Assembly (NCBI GenBank): GCA_033060915.1
Contig: CM065392.1
Span: 9,621,501-9,685,500 of the forward strand
Direction of reading: 5' to 3'
Length of the DNA stretch: 64,000 bases
Origin: Euryodendron excelsum
Lineage: Eukaryota; Streptophyta; Magnoliopsida; Ericales; Pentaphylacaceae
Part shown: in pieces, positions 47,930 to 59,189 of the stretch
How the letters are laid out: each line of letters opens with the position of its first letter
Position numbering within the stretch: position 1 is the first letter of the stretch
Made by a program: the position numbers and the translations under genes
The notes under the pieces: generated by a model
Seen by the model: only the letters and a program-made list of their open reading frames with translations
Told to the model about the DNA's origin: nothing
Database searches by the model: none

Positions 47930-49559
47930 TTAAAAGAAAAGATAAATTACACTTTATACTCTTAAGATTAGGCTAAAAAACACATAACCTACTTAAGGTT
48001 TATTTTGTGACACTAAACCTCCTCGTGGTAATATGTAAAGTGTAACGGTTAGACTTTCCATCCTAACAAATAGCAACTGGTGAAATGTATAAGCACGTCC
48101 ATGGATGGAAACATCGACCAGTCACTCCCATCTTAGGAATGCCAACGAAATCAATACTCTAAGCACAACAAAAAAATTCAGCAAAGTTGTGGTTGCTTAC
48201 CATGATCAAATTAATAGCTCTGAGAGTCTTTGTTTCGGAAAATCAATTGATATTGGGTTTGAAGATTTTCAGCCCGTGGTTTCTAGAAAATTCAAGAAGA
48301 GAAAGTTTCAGTATGTTTTCTAATTAAACCAAAAGTACAATCTAGTAGTTCTAATCTCAATGCCCATTGCTTACCCTTTAATCTTTTAATCTCAATGGAA
48401 AATCATTTTTTGAACTTTGCACCAAAAAAAAGCTCTAACTAATGCCAATTGCTTTCCTAGGTTTTACTTTGGAAATGGCTTGCAAGTGTACATCCCAAGA
48501 TAAGTACTTTCAATCTCACCTATGATTTTTATTCAATCTGCAGTTGATCATTTCCACATAATTTTACACTAACATTTAAGATAGCTAAAAATTGATTTCT
48601 TTAGAACAAGAATGTACTTAAACAAACCAACCATGTTGGCACCGGCACAGTTGTATTCTAGGCAGAGTTCATTGTTGAAGATTCGATGGCAGCAGAGGTT
48701 GAAAATGAACTCTATGGGTTTTGAAAGTGAGATAAAGATGCAGAGGTTCAGGTTGAGTAATGTGAATTGTGGCTGAGTGGGTATCGGGTCTACACATGTT
48801 TAGGCTGTGAGGAATGTGAGAGAAGGCTGGTGAGATAATGACCATGATGCAGCTTACAGGCTAGGTGATCGAAAGATGAACAGATGAGATGGTCTTGACC
48901 ACTAATGGTGATGACAGAGCCGTACATGTGGGATTTGGTTTTAGTGAGAGAAGGAGGGTCTAAGTGAGAATTAAATAGGGAAAAATGCTAAGCTGAAGCG
49001 GAGAGAGAACATGTATGAGAGAGATGGAAGAAAAGGTAATTAACATCACTAGAGACGGCATGTATGTGTTGGGCTGGGTTGAAATGTTAGTAATGCCGAG
49101 CCTTAACTTTAGGAGTTCTGTTATTGACATTCAGGTGAATGAATAGAATGTGGTGTGTTGTGAAAAGCGTTCAAATTCTAGTTATGGTGCATGGAGGTGA
49201 TCTTGGTTATTTATGGGGTCCTAGTTTGTTATCTTGCTTGGAGGCTATTACCTATGCAATGGTCTATTCTGGGGTGAATATATGGTTTTGCTTTGCGTTA
49301 GAGGATTGTCGTGTTTGTCCCAGTACTCTCATGGTGGCTATGCAATGGATGGGTATGAACTTTCACTCTAATTTTCGGTTGTTAATGGCTAAGGAATTGG
49401 TCCCTTGAGGCTGTTTGGTGCTCTTGGTCCATGTTTCATTATCCCTTTTTTCCTTTCTAGTAGTTAAGTTTCGACGTGTAGATGGTGCTGCAGGCGGGTG
49501 TGGTGATCATTGATGGGTCATGGGACATGAACTGTTGAGTCATGTAAAGAGCTTGGAAG
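47930..49559. other. Region of unclear origin between the DUF247 copies
   Basis: A 72-codon frame at 48105-48323 (+) ends in EDFQPVVSRKFKKRKF, loosely like the basic C-terminal region of plant LINE or retroelement proteins but too short to call. A second frame at 49139-49408 (+) has no recognisable domain. Otherwise nothing is identifiable. Confidence 0.4.
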
Positions 49560-52450
49560 GGCTCTGGGGTCTATTTTGAGTTCTCATTGATGTACTTGTC
49601 TTTTATATAGTTATGTTGTGAGGTGTCTAGTACAGTCAGGCCGGCGCTCAGTGTAGACGATTCAGATCTTAGAGGACATGCTATGAGCATGTGTACTTGA
49701 CTTTCGGGGTGGCTAGGAGGATCATTTACCTTTAGCAGAGTTTGCTTATAACAACAGCTATCAGTTGAGCATTAGGATGACACCTTTTTAGGCTTTTTAT
49801 GGTCGACTATGTAGGTTATTAGATTGTTGGACTGAGGCAGGTAATGCAGTTGGCATGAGATTAGATTGGGTTTAAAAACGATCGAAAAGGACAAAATGAT
49901 TTGACAGCGAATACTTACAGCTCAGAGTCGTCAAAAGGGTTATGCAAATTAGCGGAGACGACCTTTAGAGTTCGAAATGGGTGACCACGTGTTTCTAAAG
50001 GTTTCTCTACAGAAAGGTTTGAGGAGATTTGGTTAGAGTGGGAAGTTATATCGCAACCACAGTTTTTTGAGAGTACACGATGTTTTTGATGTCTCGATAT
50101 TGAGAAAGTACGAGGATCCTTCACATGTGTTAGATTGGTCAGACTTGAAACTGGAGGAAGACGTATCATTTGAGAAACATCTGGTGTAGATTGTTGACTC
50201 TAAGAAATTGATTCTTCAGGGTAAGACTATTCCTTGGTTGAAGGTGATGTAGTGATATCACGAGGTTGACGAGGCTACGTGGGAGCAGGCGTCCGAGTTG
50301 TACGCCAAATATCTTGAGTTCTTTACTGGTTAGGTATGTTTTGAGTTTCGAGGACAAAACAATTTTCTTAGTTGGGGAGGATGTGAAGACCCGGTCAAAA
50401 AGTAAAATAGAAGGTGTGGTTTTTTTGGTTAAAATTTTGTGAAACTTTGGGAGCCTTCTGATAATTACTAGAAATTAGTTTAAAAGATCTAACTTTTCAC
50501 TTTCTCTCTCTCTTGATCACTCGGCAGCAAACTGAGAGACAGGTCTCTCTAGTTCTCTCCATTTCATTTTCTTCTTCTTCCTTTTATCTTTCATTTTCTT
50601 CCTTTTAGTGCAAGATTTTGCTACCACTCCTTGGGGTTTTGTGTTCCTCTCGACAAGGGCTTTGCGATGGTTGTTTCAGTTCATGGTTTTGGTGAAGTCA
50701 AGGTCTTACCCTAAGTTCAATCTTCAAGGAGGTAGGGGGGTTACACGTAGGTTTTCTATTGGGCTAATATTTTTGAGTTATTCATGTTGTTGGGGTAGAA
50801 TTCATGCCTATAGGATTTTTAGGTAAATTTCTAGGCTTTACATAAACTGGAAAGTTGATTATTAGTTACTTTTTTAGCTTTCTTGGGTGATTTTTACTAT
50901 CTTTGGCATAATGTGTTAGTTAATTGGTGCCTTTTATATTGTTGGATATTTTGAGTGAAAACATAAGGTTTTACCATGTTTGTACATTTACTAAAGATGA
51001 GAATTTTTTTGTACAATAATTAATTCATAAAATTGACTCGATATTTGGGTGATTTATGTGTATATGAGTTATGCTTAAGGTGTTGGTTAGCTTGAATAAA
51101 TTAATTGGATAGTTTTGGCTCTTGACATAATGCAAAATGGACATAAAATTGATGATTAAAAGTGTTTGAATGTCTTGAATAATTATGAGGGATTATGTTA
51201 TGGATTTGGTGACTTGGATATTATTGGTTTTGCATCTGTACAATATTTATCTTGGTTGGGACTTGGGTTAAAGTTTATCGGTAGTTGGGCATGGTCGGGC
51301 ATGGGCTTGAAGCCTTGGCACCGGGATTTGTATTAAAATAAAGGCCTGATACCTCATTTGGCGAGATTCACGCGCCTTTTGAGTGCGGTCCATAATGAGT
51401 GAAATTACTTGAAAACACGCATCCTTTGAGTGATATCTCATAAAAAGCGGAAAAAGTTGCATGTGGAATTGTATCCCCTTTTCAGTATAGCTGCCAGTTG
51501 CATGCATGCACTTGTATTGGGTTGGACTTCGATGGGTCTTGATATTTTTATTTATTTATTTATGCATTTATCATTTCAATTTTGGTCTTATAGAGTCAAC
51601 TTGATTTTGTTACTGTTGGTGACTTGATTGTTTGTGGATTGATATTGTACGAGTTTGAATTTCATTTAATTAGTTCATGTGTATGCTTGCATTAAATCAT
51701 TTGGTATTGAGTTGGGAGTTAGGATAATGAAACTGTATTTCAATTTTGGTCTTATAGAGTCAACTTGATCTTGTTGTCATTGGTGACTAGATTGTTTGTG
51801 GAATGATATTGTACGTGTTTGAATTTCATTTAGTTAGTTCATGTGTATGCTTGCATTATATCATTTGGTATTGGGTTAGGAGTTAGGATAATGAAACTGT
51901 ATTTCTTTACTCTCTTACATCCTTATCAGTACACTTGCACATATTACCTCATTTTTATTAGCTCGATAGCATAACCTCCTACTTGATTCATGAAAATGCT
52001 CACCCTACAACAGTTGTAGGTGGGCCTTCGAACAAGCAGATCTAAGGACTTGGATTAAGACATTGGAGTCCTACGTCATATCTTGACCCTATATTGTTGT
52101 ATTAAACTCCTATATTTTCATTTCGTTTTAGTTGGGGTTTCAATTGGATGACTGTATGATAATTATTATTTTGTTGCATTCAGAGTTTTACTTTATGTTG
52201 ATAGAATACTATGACTTAGTTCTTCTTATAGTTTGGATTGGAGTTTGTATGTTTTGGAAACTTGATATTTTTTTTTTAAAACAAATTTTAAACAAGTTTT
52301 CATTAAACCTAATTTGTTGAAAATACGAATGAATCTACGCAGAACCTATTTTGACTAAAATATGATATGGATTCTAACTTTGACTTTGATGTTTCAACGG
52401 TAAAGCTTTTATTCCTTAAATCTCGATGTTTAGAAAACTAGGGCGTGACA
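49560..52450 (+). mobile_element. 5'-truncated Ty3/gypsy chromovirus (Del/Tekay-like): integrase end plus 3' LTR
   Basis: Plus-strand sequence at 49560-50340 decodes, with several stops and frameshifts, to the 3' end of a gypsy pol. There is a degenerate integrase core (PFEAFYGR near 49782), a GDHVFLK motif near 49981, then LDWSDLKLEEDVSFE and a chromodomain-like EVDEATWEQASELYAKY near 50265. A polypurine tract GTTGGGGAGG leads into an LTR at 50380-52450 that begins GATGTGAAGACCCGG and ends CTAGGGCGTGACA. The LTR is homologous to those at 40147-45613 but inverted relative to them. Upstream pol, gag and the 5' LTR are missing, so the element is dead. Confidence 0.85.
50380..52450 (+). repeat. 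LTR of the truncated chromovirus (2071 bp)
   Basis: Terminal dinucleotides TG..CA with the same outer sequences as the nested element's LTRs. It retains the region deleted from the nested 5' LTR. A short internal direct repeat occurs at about 51570-51680 and 51735-51850 (TTTGGTCTTATAGAGTCAAC in both). Confidence 0.85.
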
Positions 52451-53455
52451 ATGGCACAATATGTCTTTCTAGCTTTGTATCTACACCAGCAACAGCGTTA
52501 GAGCGCCTTGTGATCAAAGCAAAGTTGAAGTGGCTTAAAATAGTCTTCACGGAAGACTAGGAGAACCTTTGATACATTAAATATATATCAAGCTTAGAAC
52601 ATAATGTGGATTTTAAAATTTTTTTTTTTTAACTTAGACCATGCCTTAAGTTTAGTATTAAACATCTTACTTTTGTGAAGGAATTTTGTTCCTGTTGCTT
52701 TTGTCTCTCCACGCATGCAGTACTTACAATCTTGTCTCCCCCACAAATATTGCTGTACATTGGAGAGAAGTCTGTAATAGTAGTGCATGACAAAGAATCT
52801 TGTTTATGTCAGCTCCAGCTTATTAATCGTTTGTGAGTGTAATGCTTTATTCTTCCCCTGAAATTAAGTAATTGTACAAGTTTTGTGGAGGTTACATTGC
52901 CAGTAATCTCAAAGTGTTCATGTTTTCTGTTTTTGAAGAAGGTGGAGGAGAGGCTGGTTCACAAGATTCACACGTAGACGTTCTAGCGTGCATAACAATT
53001 TCATGTTTTCTGGTAGTGAACTATAAATAGCCAATCAGGAGTTGAACTCAGTATAACTCGAAATCGACGAAGACATTAATCATTTACAAACCTAGACTTG
53101 GTTATGATATCCAGAGTCCAACCCCTTAACTCCAAGAGAATTACCTGTCTAGCCATGTTTTTGATGATTTGAGATACTCAAGGAAATGCCCTGGAAGTCG
53201 TTAAGGCTCTCAACAGCTTTTGATGAAAGATCTCCTGTGTTGGCCATCTAATTGAAGAAACAAACAAAGTTGAGGCTGCAATTCTTTTCTTCCAGCAGAT
53301 GCACCCATGTAAAAGGTGGAGGACTGATGTTACTGCATAGTGTGTTTGTGTGGATGGAGGAAGCTCGTTCCTCTGTCTATTCTCTGCTTTTATGCAATGT
53401 AGCTTTTTCTGATTAATCTACTGATTTTCTATAATAAAAAAAAAAAAAAAAAACA
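52451..53455 (+). other. Degenerate sequence ending in a poly(A)-like tract
   Basis: No gene is callable. Fragments such as KLKWLKIVFTED near 52530 and VEAAILFFQQM near 53285 look like decayed coding sequence, and the stretch ends with AATAAA merging into about 20 A residues at 53432-53452. This suggests the 3' end of a LINE or retrocopied transcript, without proof. Confidence 0.35.
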
Positions 53456-53762
53456 AAATGAACTATTTGAGTTTTAAAGCAATATCTATTTCATCCCTTT
53501 AGGCAGATGCATTGATTTTATTCGGATCCTGCCTAAAATGTTAAACAACATTATGCAGAGTACGTTTATAAGGAACAAATTGTATATATGATTGAAATTA
53601 CAAGAGCATTAATCACAATGAATAAGAAAAATTACACGCGCGCGCACACAAAGAAAGAAAGAGGAATTAAGCTGTTAGACATTCCCCTGTGCATACAAAA
53701 TCTTGACACTTTAAAAGAGAACAAATAGAAGAAAAAAGAAACTGAAAATGGAATCCGGTCAT

Positions 53763-55211
53763 CTAGTTTCCCGAAAGAGGGAAGATAGTGAAGTAGGTCT
53801 GAATAAAACTCAAGACAACAACAGAAGCTGCGGCCGCGAAAGCAATGACTGTCCATGGGCTGCTAAAATAGTTATGGATGAGTTCGGCCATCCACGTCTT
53901 TGCCTTGCTATTATAGTGCTTCTGAATGTTCCATTTAACCTCATCGTATATTTCGTACTCCTCCACTCCGAAAGTGGTGATCTCCTTGAAGACATTGGCC
54001 ACTTCTTCATCACTGCCAAGCGTGTTGAATAGAATATGCTTTGACCGCAGCTCTTTCACATCGTCCGGGTGATCAATGAGTGATTTCAAGAAACTAACGT
54101 AAGCGGTAATGCCAGCGTTGTTATGATTGTCTGGACACAATTCATAAGCAATCATGTTTGAAAACATTATTTTAGTCCTGGGACTAACAGGGAAAGGAGG
54201 AAGTTCGAGCCGTCCATAGAAGCAGAAAGATGTGAACTTAATGGCAATCCGAGAATTAGAACTCCTAGGCCTAAATCGTATCCCCTTTGCTTTGAGCTCA
54301 GTGACCGAACGAAATGAGTGAATAAAATCCTTCATGGTATGCTTAACTCGGAATTTGTCTCTCTGTCTGCTCTTGCAGAATTTGAAATTGGGGATGGGTT
54401 TTTTGACTTCATCACCACCACCTGCTGGCAGCAAGAGCATTTTTGTCCGGAACAATTCAAGGAGATGAAGGGGCTGCTTCTCGTATTCAATGATTTCAAC
54501 TTCCTTAAAATATAGGTTCCCAGACATATACATATCCAAGAATGAATGGATGATTTTCATCCCTTCGTCATCAGCTCCGAACTTTAAGCTAACTAACAAC
54601 TCAAGAACTTCAAATGGGAGTTGATTCTCAAGCAGGAAAACTATGTCAGTATATATGGAATGGATAACTAACCTGCCTAAATGAGTTATTACATCATCAT
54701 ATTCTAACCAATCTGGGAAACGTTGGTAGCACGAAATCATAGCTAGAATGAAACAACCGTCTAAGAGCATCATTTTGGCGAATTCCTCCTCATCATATGC
54801 ATCTGTGGAACCTTCAACGTAGCAGCTTCTAGCATCATCAACCTTCTCCAGAACCTTGGTATAGAACTCATTCATGTCCTTGCCGCTGTTTGAAACAAAC
54901 AGTTCCGCTACCTTCGGCTTGAGATTCTCCACAAACTGGAGCTCCTCTTTGCCATGGTGGTATGGACCTATAGAAACCACCTTTGGATCATACTCTCCCT
55001 TGTTATGTTCATTGTTTCTCATTAGCAATGGAACTTTCTCTATTCGACGTTTGAAAAGTTCACGCTCACTTTCATGACTTGGCTCTTGCCCTGCATCGGT
55101 TACCACTTCCAGCTTGTCCTCGGCATATCTGCTGCTGCTGCTGCTGCTGCTTTCCCCATTATAATTAGCTCCACCACTCGTAGTAGTCCACCTTGCAGAG
55201 AGCTCCTCCAT
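53763..55211 (-). CDS. DUF247 (UPF0481) family protein, intact
   Basis: A single uninterrupted minus-strand exon of 482 aa from the ATG at 55211 to a TAG at 53763. DUF247 hallmarks in order: RIEKVPLLMRNN, YDPKVVSIGPYHHGKEELQ, MMLLDGCFILAM, DIVFLLENQLPFEVLELL, KQPLHLLELFRTK, GIRFRPRS, ITAYVSFLKSLIDHPDDVKEL, LGSDEEVANVFKEI, and NYFSSPWTVIAFAAAASVVV as the C-terminal membrane anchor (about 450-475). An AGC-repeat stretch encodes Ser7 near residue 20. The frame stays open 12 codons above the ATG with only a TTG as alternative start, and that stretch begins after TTTAAACAG, a plausible splice acceptor, so a short upstream exon is possible. Function is unknown for most members; in grasses DUF247 genes lie at the S and Z self-incompatibility loci. 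It is the surviving copy of a tandem pair. Confidence 0.93.
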   Translation of the reverse strand: MEELSARWTTTSGGANYNGESSSSSSSRYAEDKLEVVTDAGQEPSHESERELFKRRIEKVPLLMRNNEHNKGEYDPKVVSIGPYHHGKEELQFVENLKPKVAELFVSNSGKDMNEFYTKVLEKVDDARSCYVEGSTDAYDEEEFAKMMLLDGCFILAMISCYQRFPDWLEYDDVITHLGRLVIHSIYTDIVFLLENQLPFEVLELLVSLKFGADDEGMKIIHSFLDMYMSGNLYFKEVEIIEYEKQPLHLLELFRTKMLLLPAGGGDEVKKPIPNFKFCKSRQRDKFRVKHTMKDFIHSFRSVTELKAKGIRFRPRSSNSRIAIKFTSFCFYGRLELPPFPVSPRTKIMFSNMIAYELCPDNHNNAGITAYVSFLKSLIDHPDDVKELRSKHILFNTLGSDEEVANVFKEITTFGVEEYEIYDEVKWNIQKHYNSKAKTWMAELIHNYFSSPWTVIAFAAAASVVVLSFIQTYFTIFPLSGN

Positions 55212-55365
55212 TTGAAAATCACACTCCCAGTTACCCTGTTTAAACAAGAAATTAATTAGCTATTTAACTAGCCGGCCAGTACTCCATTTGTATTAACTTC
55301 TGGCACTAATATGCTTGCAGTGGAAAATTAAATGAACTAACAGAGATTTACATCTGCATTCCAAT

Positions 55366-55560
55366 ATAAGTTAAGTCTTTCTTTATGATAGACCCTGGAA
55401 TTTGAATCCCTTAAAGAGTTTGGCTCCTTAATAATGGAGTAATCTTCCACTTGTGTGATATAAGTTAAGTCTTTCTTTATGATAGACCCTGGAATTTGAA
55501 TCCCTCAAGAGTTTGGCTCCTTAATAATGGAGTAATCTTCCACTTGTGTGATATAAGTTA
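55366..55560. repeat. 94-bp tandem duplication upstream of the intact DUF247 gene
   Basis: Two nearly identical units (TTAAGTCTTTCTTTATGATA at 55371 and again at 55465) of about 94 bp lie 155-350 bp upstream of the ATG, possibly in the promoter or 5' UTR. The pseudogene's flank at 47240-47342 has one diverged unit, so this duplication followed the gene duplication. Confidence 0.9.
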
Positions 55561-55569
55561 AGAAAAAAT

Positions 55570-57307
55570 AGCGGTTATTGTTCTCTACGAACACCGTCCT
55601 TCCTTCAACCCCACTTGGCATCGAGATAAGTTAAACAAAATGATGGGTCTCACCTTTGAGACAGAGGGAGGGAGTTAGCTGCTGTCAATTTAGCAAGTTT
55701 AATTTCTATTAGTTTTCTTTTTTCACAAGTTGCATGTTTCACAATTTCATCCCAAATATTTTTTTTTCCAAAAAATGCCATATATAAACTAATTTTTCAA
55801 TTCATTTTATCATCCACAAGACCCAAGTGAATGTGTTTCACATGCATTTATTTCATGTAAGACTAATTTACTTGTATCTAGGAGTGAGAAAATAAAATTT
55901 TGTCTTGTGAGTAGAAAAATAAATTGAGAAATTAGGTTAAGTACATCATTAAATTTTTTTTGGTCCTTTTTTTTATCCTTGATTTGTATTCTCACTATGG
56001 GCACTGCCAGATTATGGACCGAATTTTTAAACAGTAACATTGTTTTTGGAAATTTTTATTTGTATATTTAATTTAAGCATATAATTGCCTAGTTTAAAAT
56101 TAAGAGACTTAAAATTTGTTCTATTCCATACATGCAATAATAACTAATTCATAAATCTGTAGATTTTGAAATAGTTAATTCAAAATGCCAAAAGTCAACT
56201 TGTGCGACCACATGCCCCTAATTGTCAAGAAAAGCAATCATCTTACGTTGACAGGGTGCAGTAATATGAATATGCTTGATTAACTAAATGGCCATGCTTT
56301 GACTCGATAATTCTTCCCTGTATTTTCATACATGTCTCTTATATGGATCTCTTATGATTCTTTGGGCTTTGTGATAGACGTTTCTGCAAGTATAATGCAT
56401 TTGATAATTCGAAATCTAATTAACTTTAATTTTTTTCTTTCTTTTTGGCATTCTAATGTTTTGAGTCCACTTGAGCTGGGTATGGGGTAGTTATCTGTGG
56501 AATTGACAAAACACTACCAAAAACACGTGAGCTGGGCAAAATTATTGTACTATCTTTTTAATTGATTGACACGACATTTTCGTATTGAATAATCTTCCAA
56601 CAACCAAGTAGGTTTACCAACTCATTATATTGAGATAAAAAATTTGGATTTAATATCAAGTCATTATATAATCACTTAATTCCAAATTGAAGGCAAAGAA
56701 AATTCAGGTCATGCAACCTATGGCAAATATTTTAAGGTGAAACTAAAGCGAAGAGTTAAACTTTCTTGGGTTCCCACATCGGAGTCTCTGGGTGTATGCG
56801 TTATGTTTAAATACCTCACCAAATTTTCTATTTTGACGGTTTACTTTGGTGGATTTAGATCCTCATGGAGTGGGGATCTCCATTCTACAGTTTAATCGGT
56901 GAGGCTACGATTCATCGGTTCAACTGGTGTTATAAATTAAATATATTTTATTTATTCATATATATTTTTTCTTAAATATAATTATATTACAAAGTAAAAT
57001 ATAACAAATTAGGTGAAGCAGTGGTTAGTATTGCTTAATTATACCCATAGTTCTGAAGTTCAACTCCTAAGAGCCCCAAATACATCAAATTTTTGAAAGA
57101 GACTTAAAATATAAAAATTGGCCAACGGTTCACTAATTTTTTAGAAAATCGGTCGGTTCTTTTGGTTTAACTTGACTCATATGCATTTTCGGTAATAAGA
57201 TGAACCGTACCGGTGCGATCTGCTTCTAATAACTATGATCCTAACTCTAGTTTGGTCAGCGAGGTGGGAATCTCTGGGTATGTGCATACTTTCGCAGGGT
57301 AACTGCT
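55570..57307. other. AT-rich intergenic region
   Basis: No gene recognised. It begins with the distal upstream region of the DUF247 gene and continues as low-complexity sequence with short frames only. Confidence 0.5.
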
Positions 57308-57310
57308 TTA

Positions 57311-58401
57311 GAGCATCTCCAATCTAAAATCTTCAAATCTGTCTTCATTTTGGTATCTTCTTCAAATTTGAAGTTTATGGTTCCACTTTTTCATATTGTT
57401 ACTCCAATTTTCATTTCATTATTCATAAAAAATTTAAAAATCACATATTGTGCTCCCATTTTATTCAAAATATAATTATTTATTACCATATTATAATCTA
57501 AATTATAATTATTTACCACATATTTAATTAAAATTAAATTATTTAATATTTTTCAAACTAAATGATCTACCCATGAAATTGAAAATTAAATTACATTAAA
57601 AAATTTAAAAAACAAAAAACCTATTAAAATAAATGAAATACATTTAACAAAAATTAAAGTACAATAACAAACTAATAAAAATTCATTAAACGAGACTTCA
57701 GAAATTAAAATTACAAGTAATAATAAGGTCATTTCCAATGTAATCGTTTTAATATTGTTCGAGTTGAATTTTTTTTTTTGTCTTCAATGGATGTTGAAAC
57801 TTTAATTGTCATTGAAATTTGGTAGAAATAGATTGATTAATTCTTAAATATGAAAAAAATAATTCAAAATGAAAAGGTGGAATAGTGAGATAAAAAAAAG
57901 AATTCATTGATTCCATATATTAAAATAACTTTGGTATAAATAAATAATCAGTAAAATAAAAATGATTTATTAATTTCATATATAAATAATAATTTCAAGA
58001 TAATAAAAGCAACTAATAAAAGCAACTAAAATAAAAATAACTTATTTATTCCACATACAAAAAAATAAATTAAATAAAATTTAGTAAAGTAAAAAAATAT
58101 AATGATTAAATGAAAATTTAAATTAAATATTTATTAAAATATTATTTAAATAGTAAATAATGCATTATTTAAATAATGTATTATTAAGCTTAAAACAATG
58201 ACTAATACAAGGGTCTCACATAATTAGTACTTTGGGTCCACTGAATAGTGAAATGAAGTGGTCTTCAAAAGTTTTTGAAAACTTTCAAATTTGAAGGCTC
58301 TAAATGAAGGCCACCTTCATTTTTTCAAATTTTTAAAAAAGTGAAGATGGGATAAAGGAGTAAATTTGCAACCCAGATTTAAAGGTGGGTTGGAGATACT
58401 C
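57311..58401. mobile_element. TTA-flanked MITE, probably PIF/Harbinger-related
   Basis: Terminal repeats are GAGCATCTCCAAT on the left and, inverted, GAGTATCTCCAACCC on the right, each followed outward by the trinucleotide TTA (57308-57310 and 58402-58404). A 3-bp TTA duplication is the PIF/Harbinger mark, and GAGCATCTCCAA-type ends are common in plant MITEs. Complementary segments inside both ends (CTTCAAATTTGAAG-like) extend the foldback. The 1091-bp interior is very AT-rich with no transposase. Confidence 0.7.
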
Positions 58402-58404
58402 TTA

Positions 58405-59180
58405 GTAATAGCCTTTTTCATCAAAATTATCTCAATTTTCGTGTTTATTTTGCATAGGTTTCCATTCAATGATCAATTTTTTCTTTTATCATTTTGAATC
58501 GAAGGGCTAAAATTAGTAAGATACCCTATTCGTTTCATGAAAACACCTCACAGTACTGGAGAAAAATCCTTACTCTATTTGCTTTTGAATTTTAATGATC
58601 AATGTGATCCAATATTGTGGATCACATCGGCACTGGCTTTGTAATATAGCAATATTGCATGCAATTGATGGCCGGTTCACATTGGTTCATGACTTGCACC
58701 GAACGGTGACTGTGACTAAAGGTAATTTCAAGAGTAGGATGGCGAAGCGGTATAACTTGGCAAAATCCAGAGTTGAATTCTCAAGAAAATTTGACAAGGT
58801 GATGAAGAAAGTGTATCACTCCTCTTAGAAAGTAGAAAACAATTGAACTACTTTTAAAAAGACAAAAAATCTTAACTTTGAGAGTGGTTGTTTATCCTAA
58901 AGTAAACTGCGAAAACGGTTTTAAATCAATAAATGAAAATCTTGAGACCAATTGTTCCAATCAATTACTTCACCAAGAATTTCAATGGAGGCTTTTATAA
59001 CTCAAATCATTGACTGAATTATGAGTCTTTGATTCGAAAGATTTAATGCTAAAAACGTTTATTCTTTAACAATCAATCTTAGAATAATTTATATTTAACA
59101 TCAAAGCTGTATACCATCGACTTGTGCAATAAATATATTAAATTAGGATTGTGCATAGATATTATCAAGTATAATCAAAC
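58405..59180. other. Unassigned sequence
   Basis: A 77-codon frame at 58595-58828 (+) has no recognisable domain and is not called as a gene. The rest is AT-rich and featureless. Confidence 0.4.
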
Positions 59181-59189
59181 ATCTAGGTT

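Noticed and set aside
49139..49408. 89-aa plus-strand frame upstream of the chromovirus remnant
   Set aside because: No match to gag or pol motifs and no recognised domain; likely a chance frame in decayed DNA.
55212..55247. Upstream extension of the DUF247 protein by 12 residues
   Set aside because: The extended start is a TTG, not ATG, and follows TTTAAACAG, which may be a splice acceptor. The ATG at 55211 fits the paralogue and was used instead.
58595..58828. 77-aa plus-strand frame
   Set aside because: No domain recognised, surrounded by transposon remnants, and no splice partners seen.
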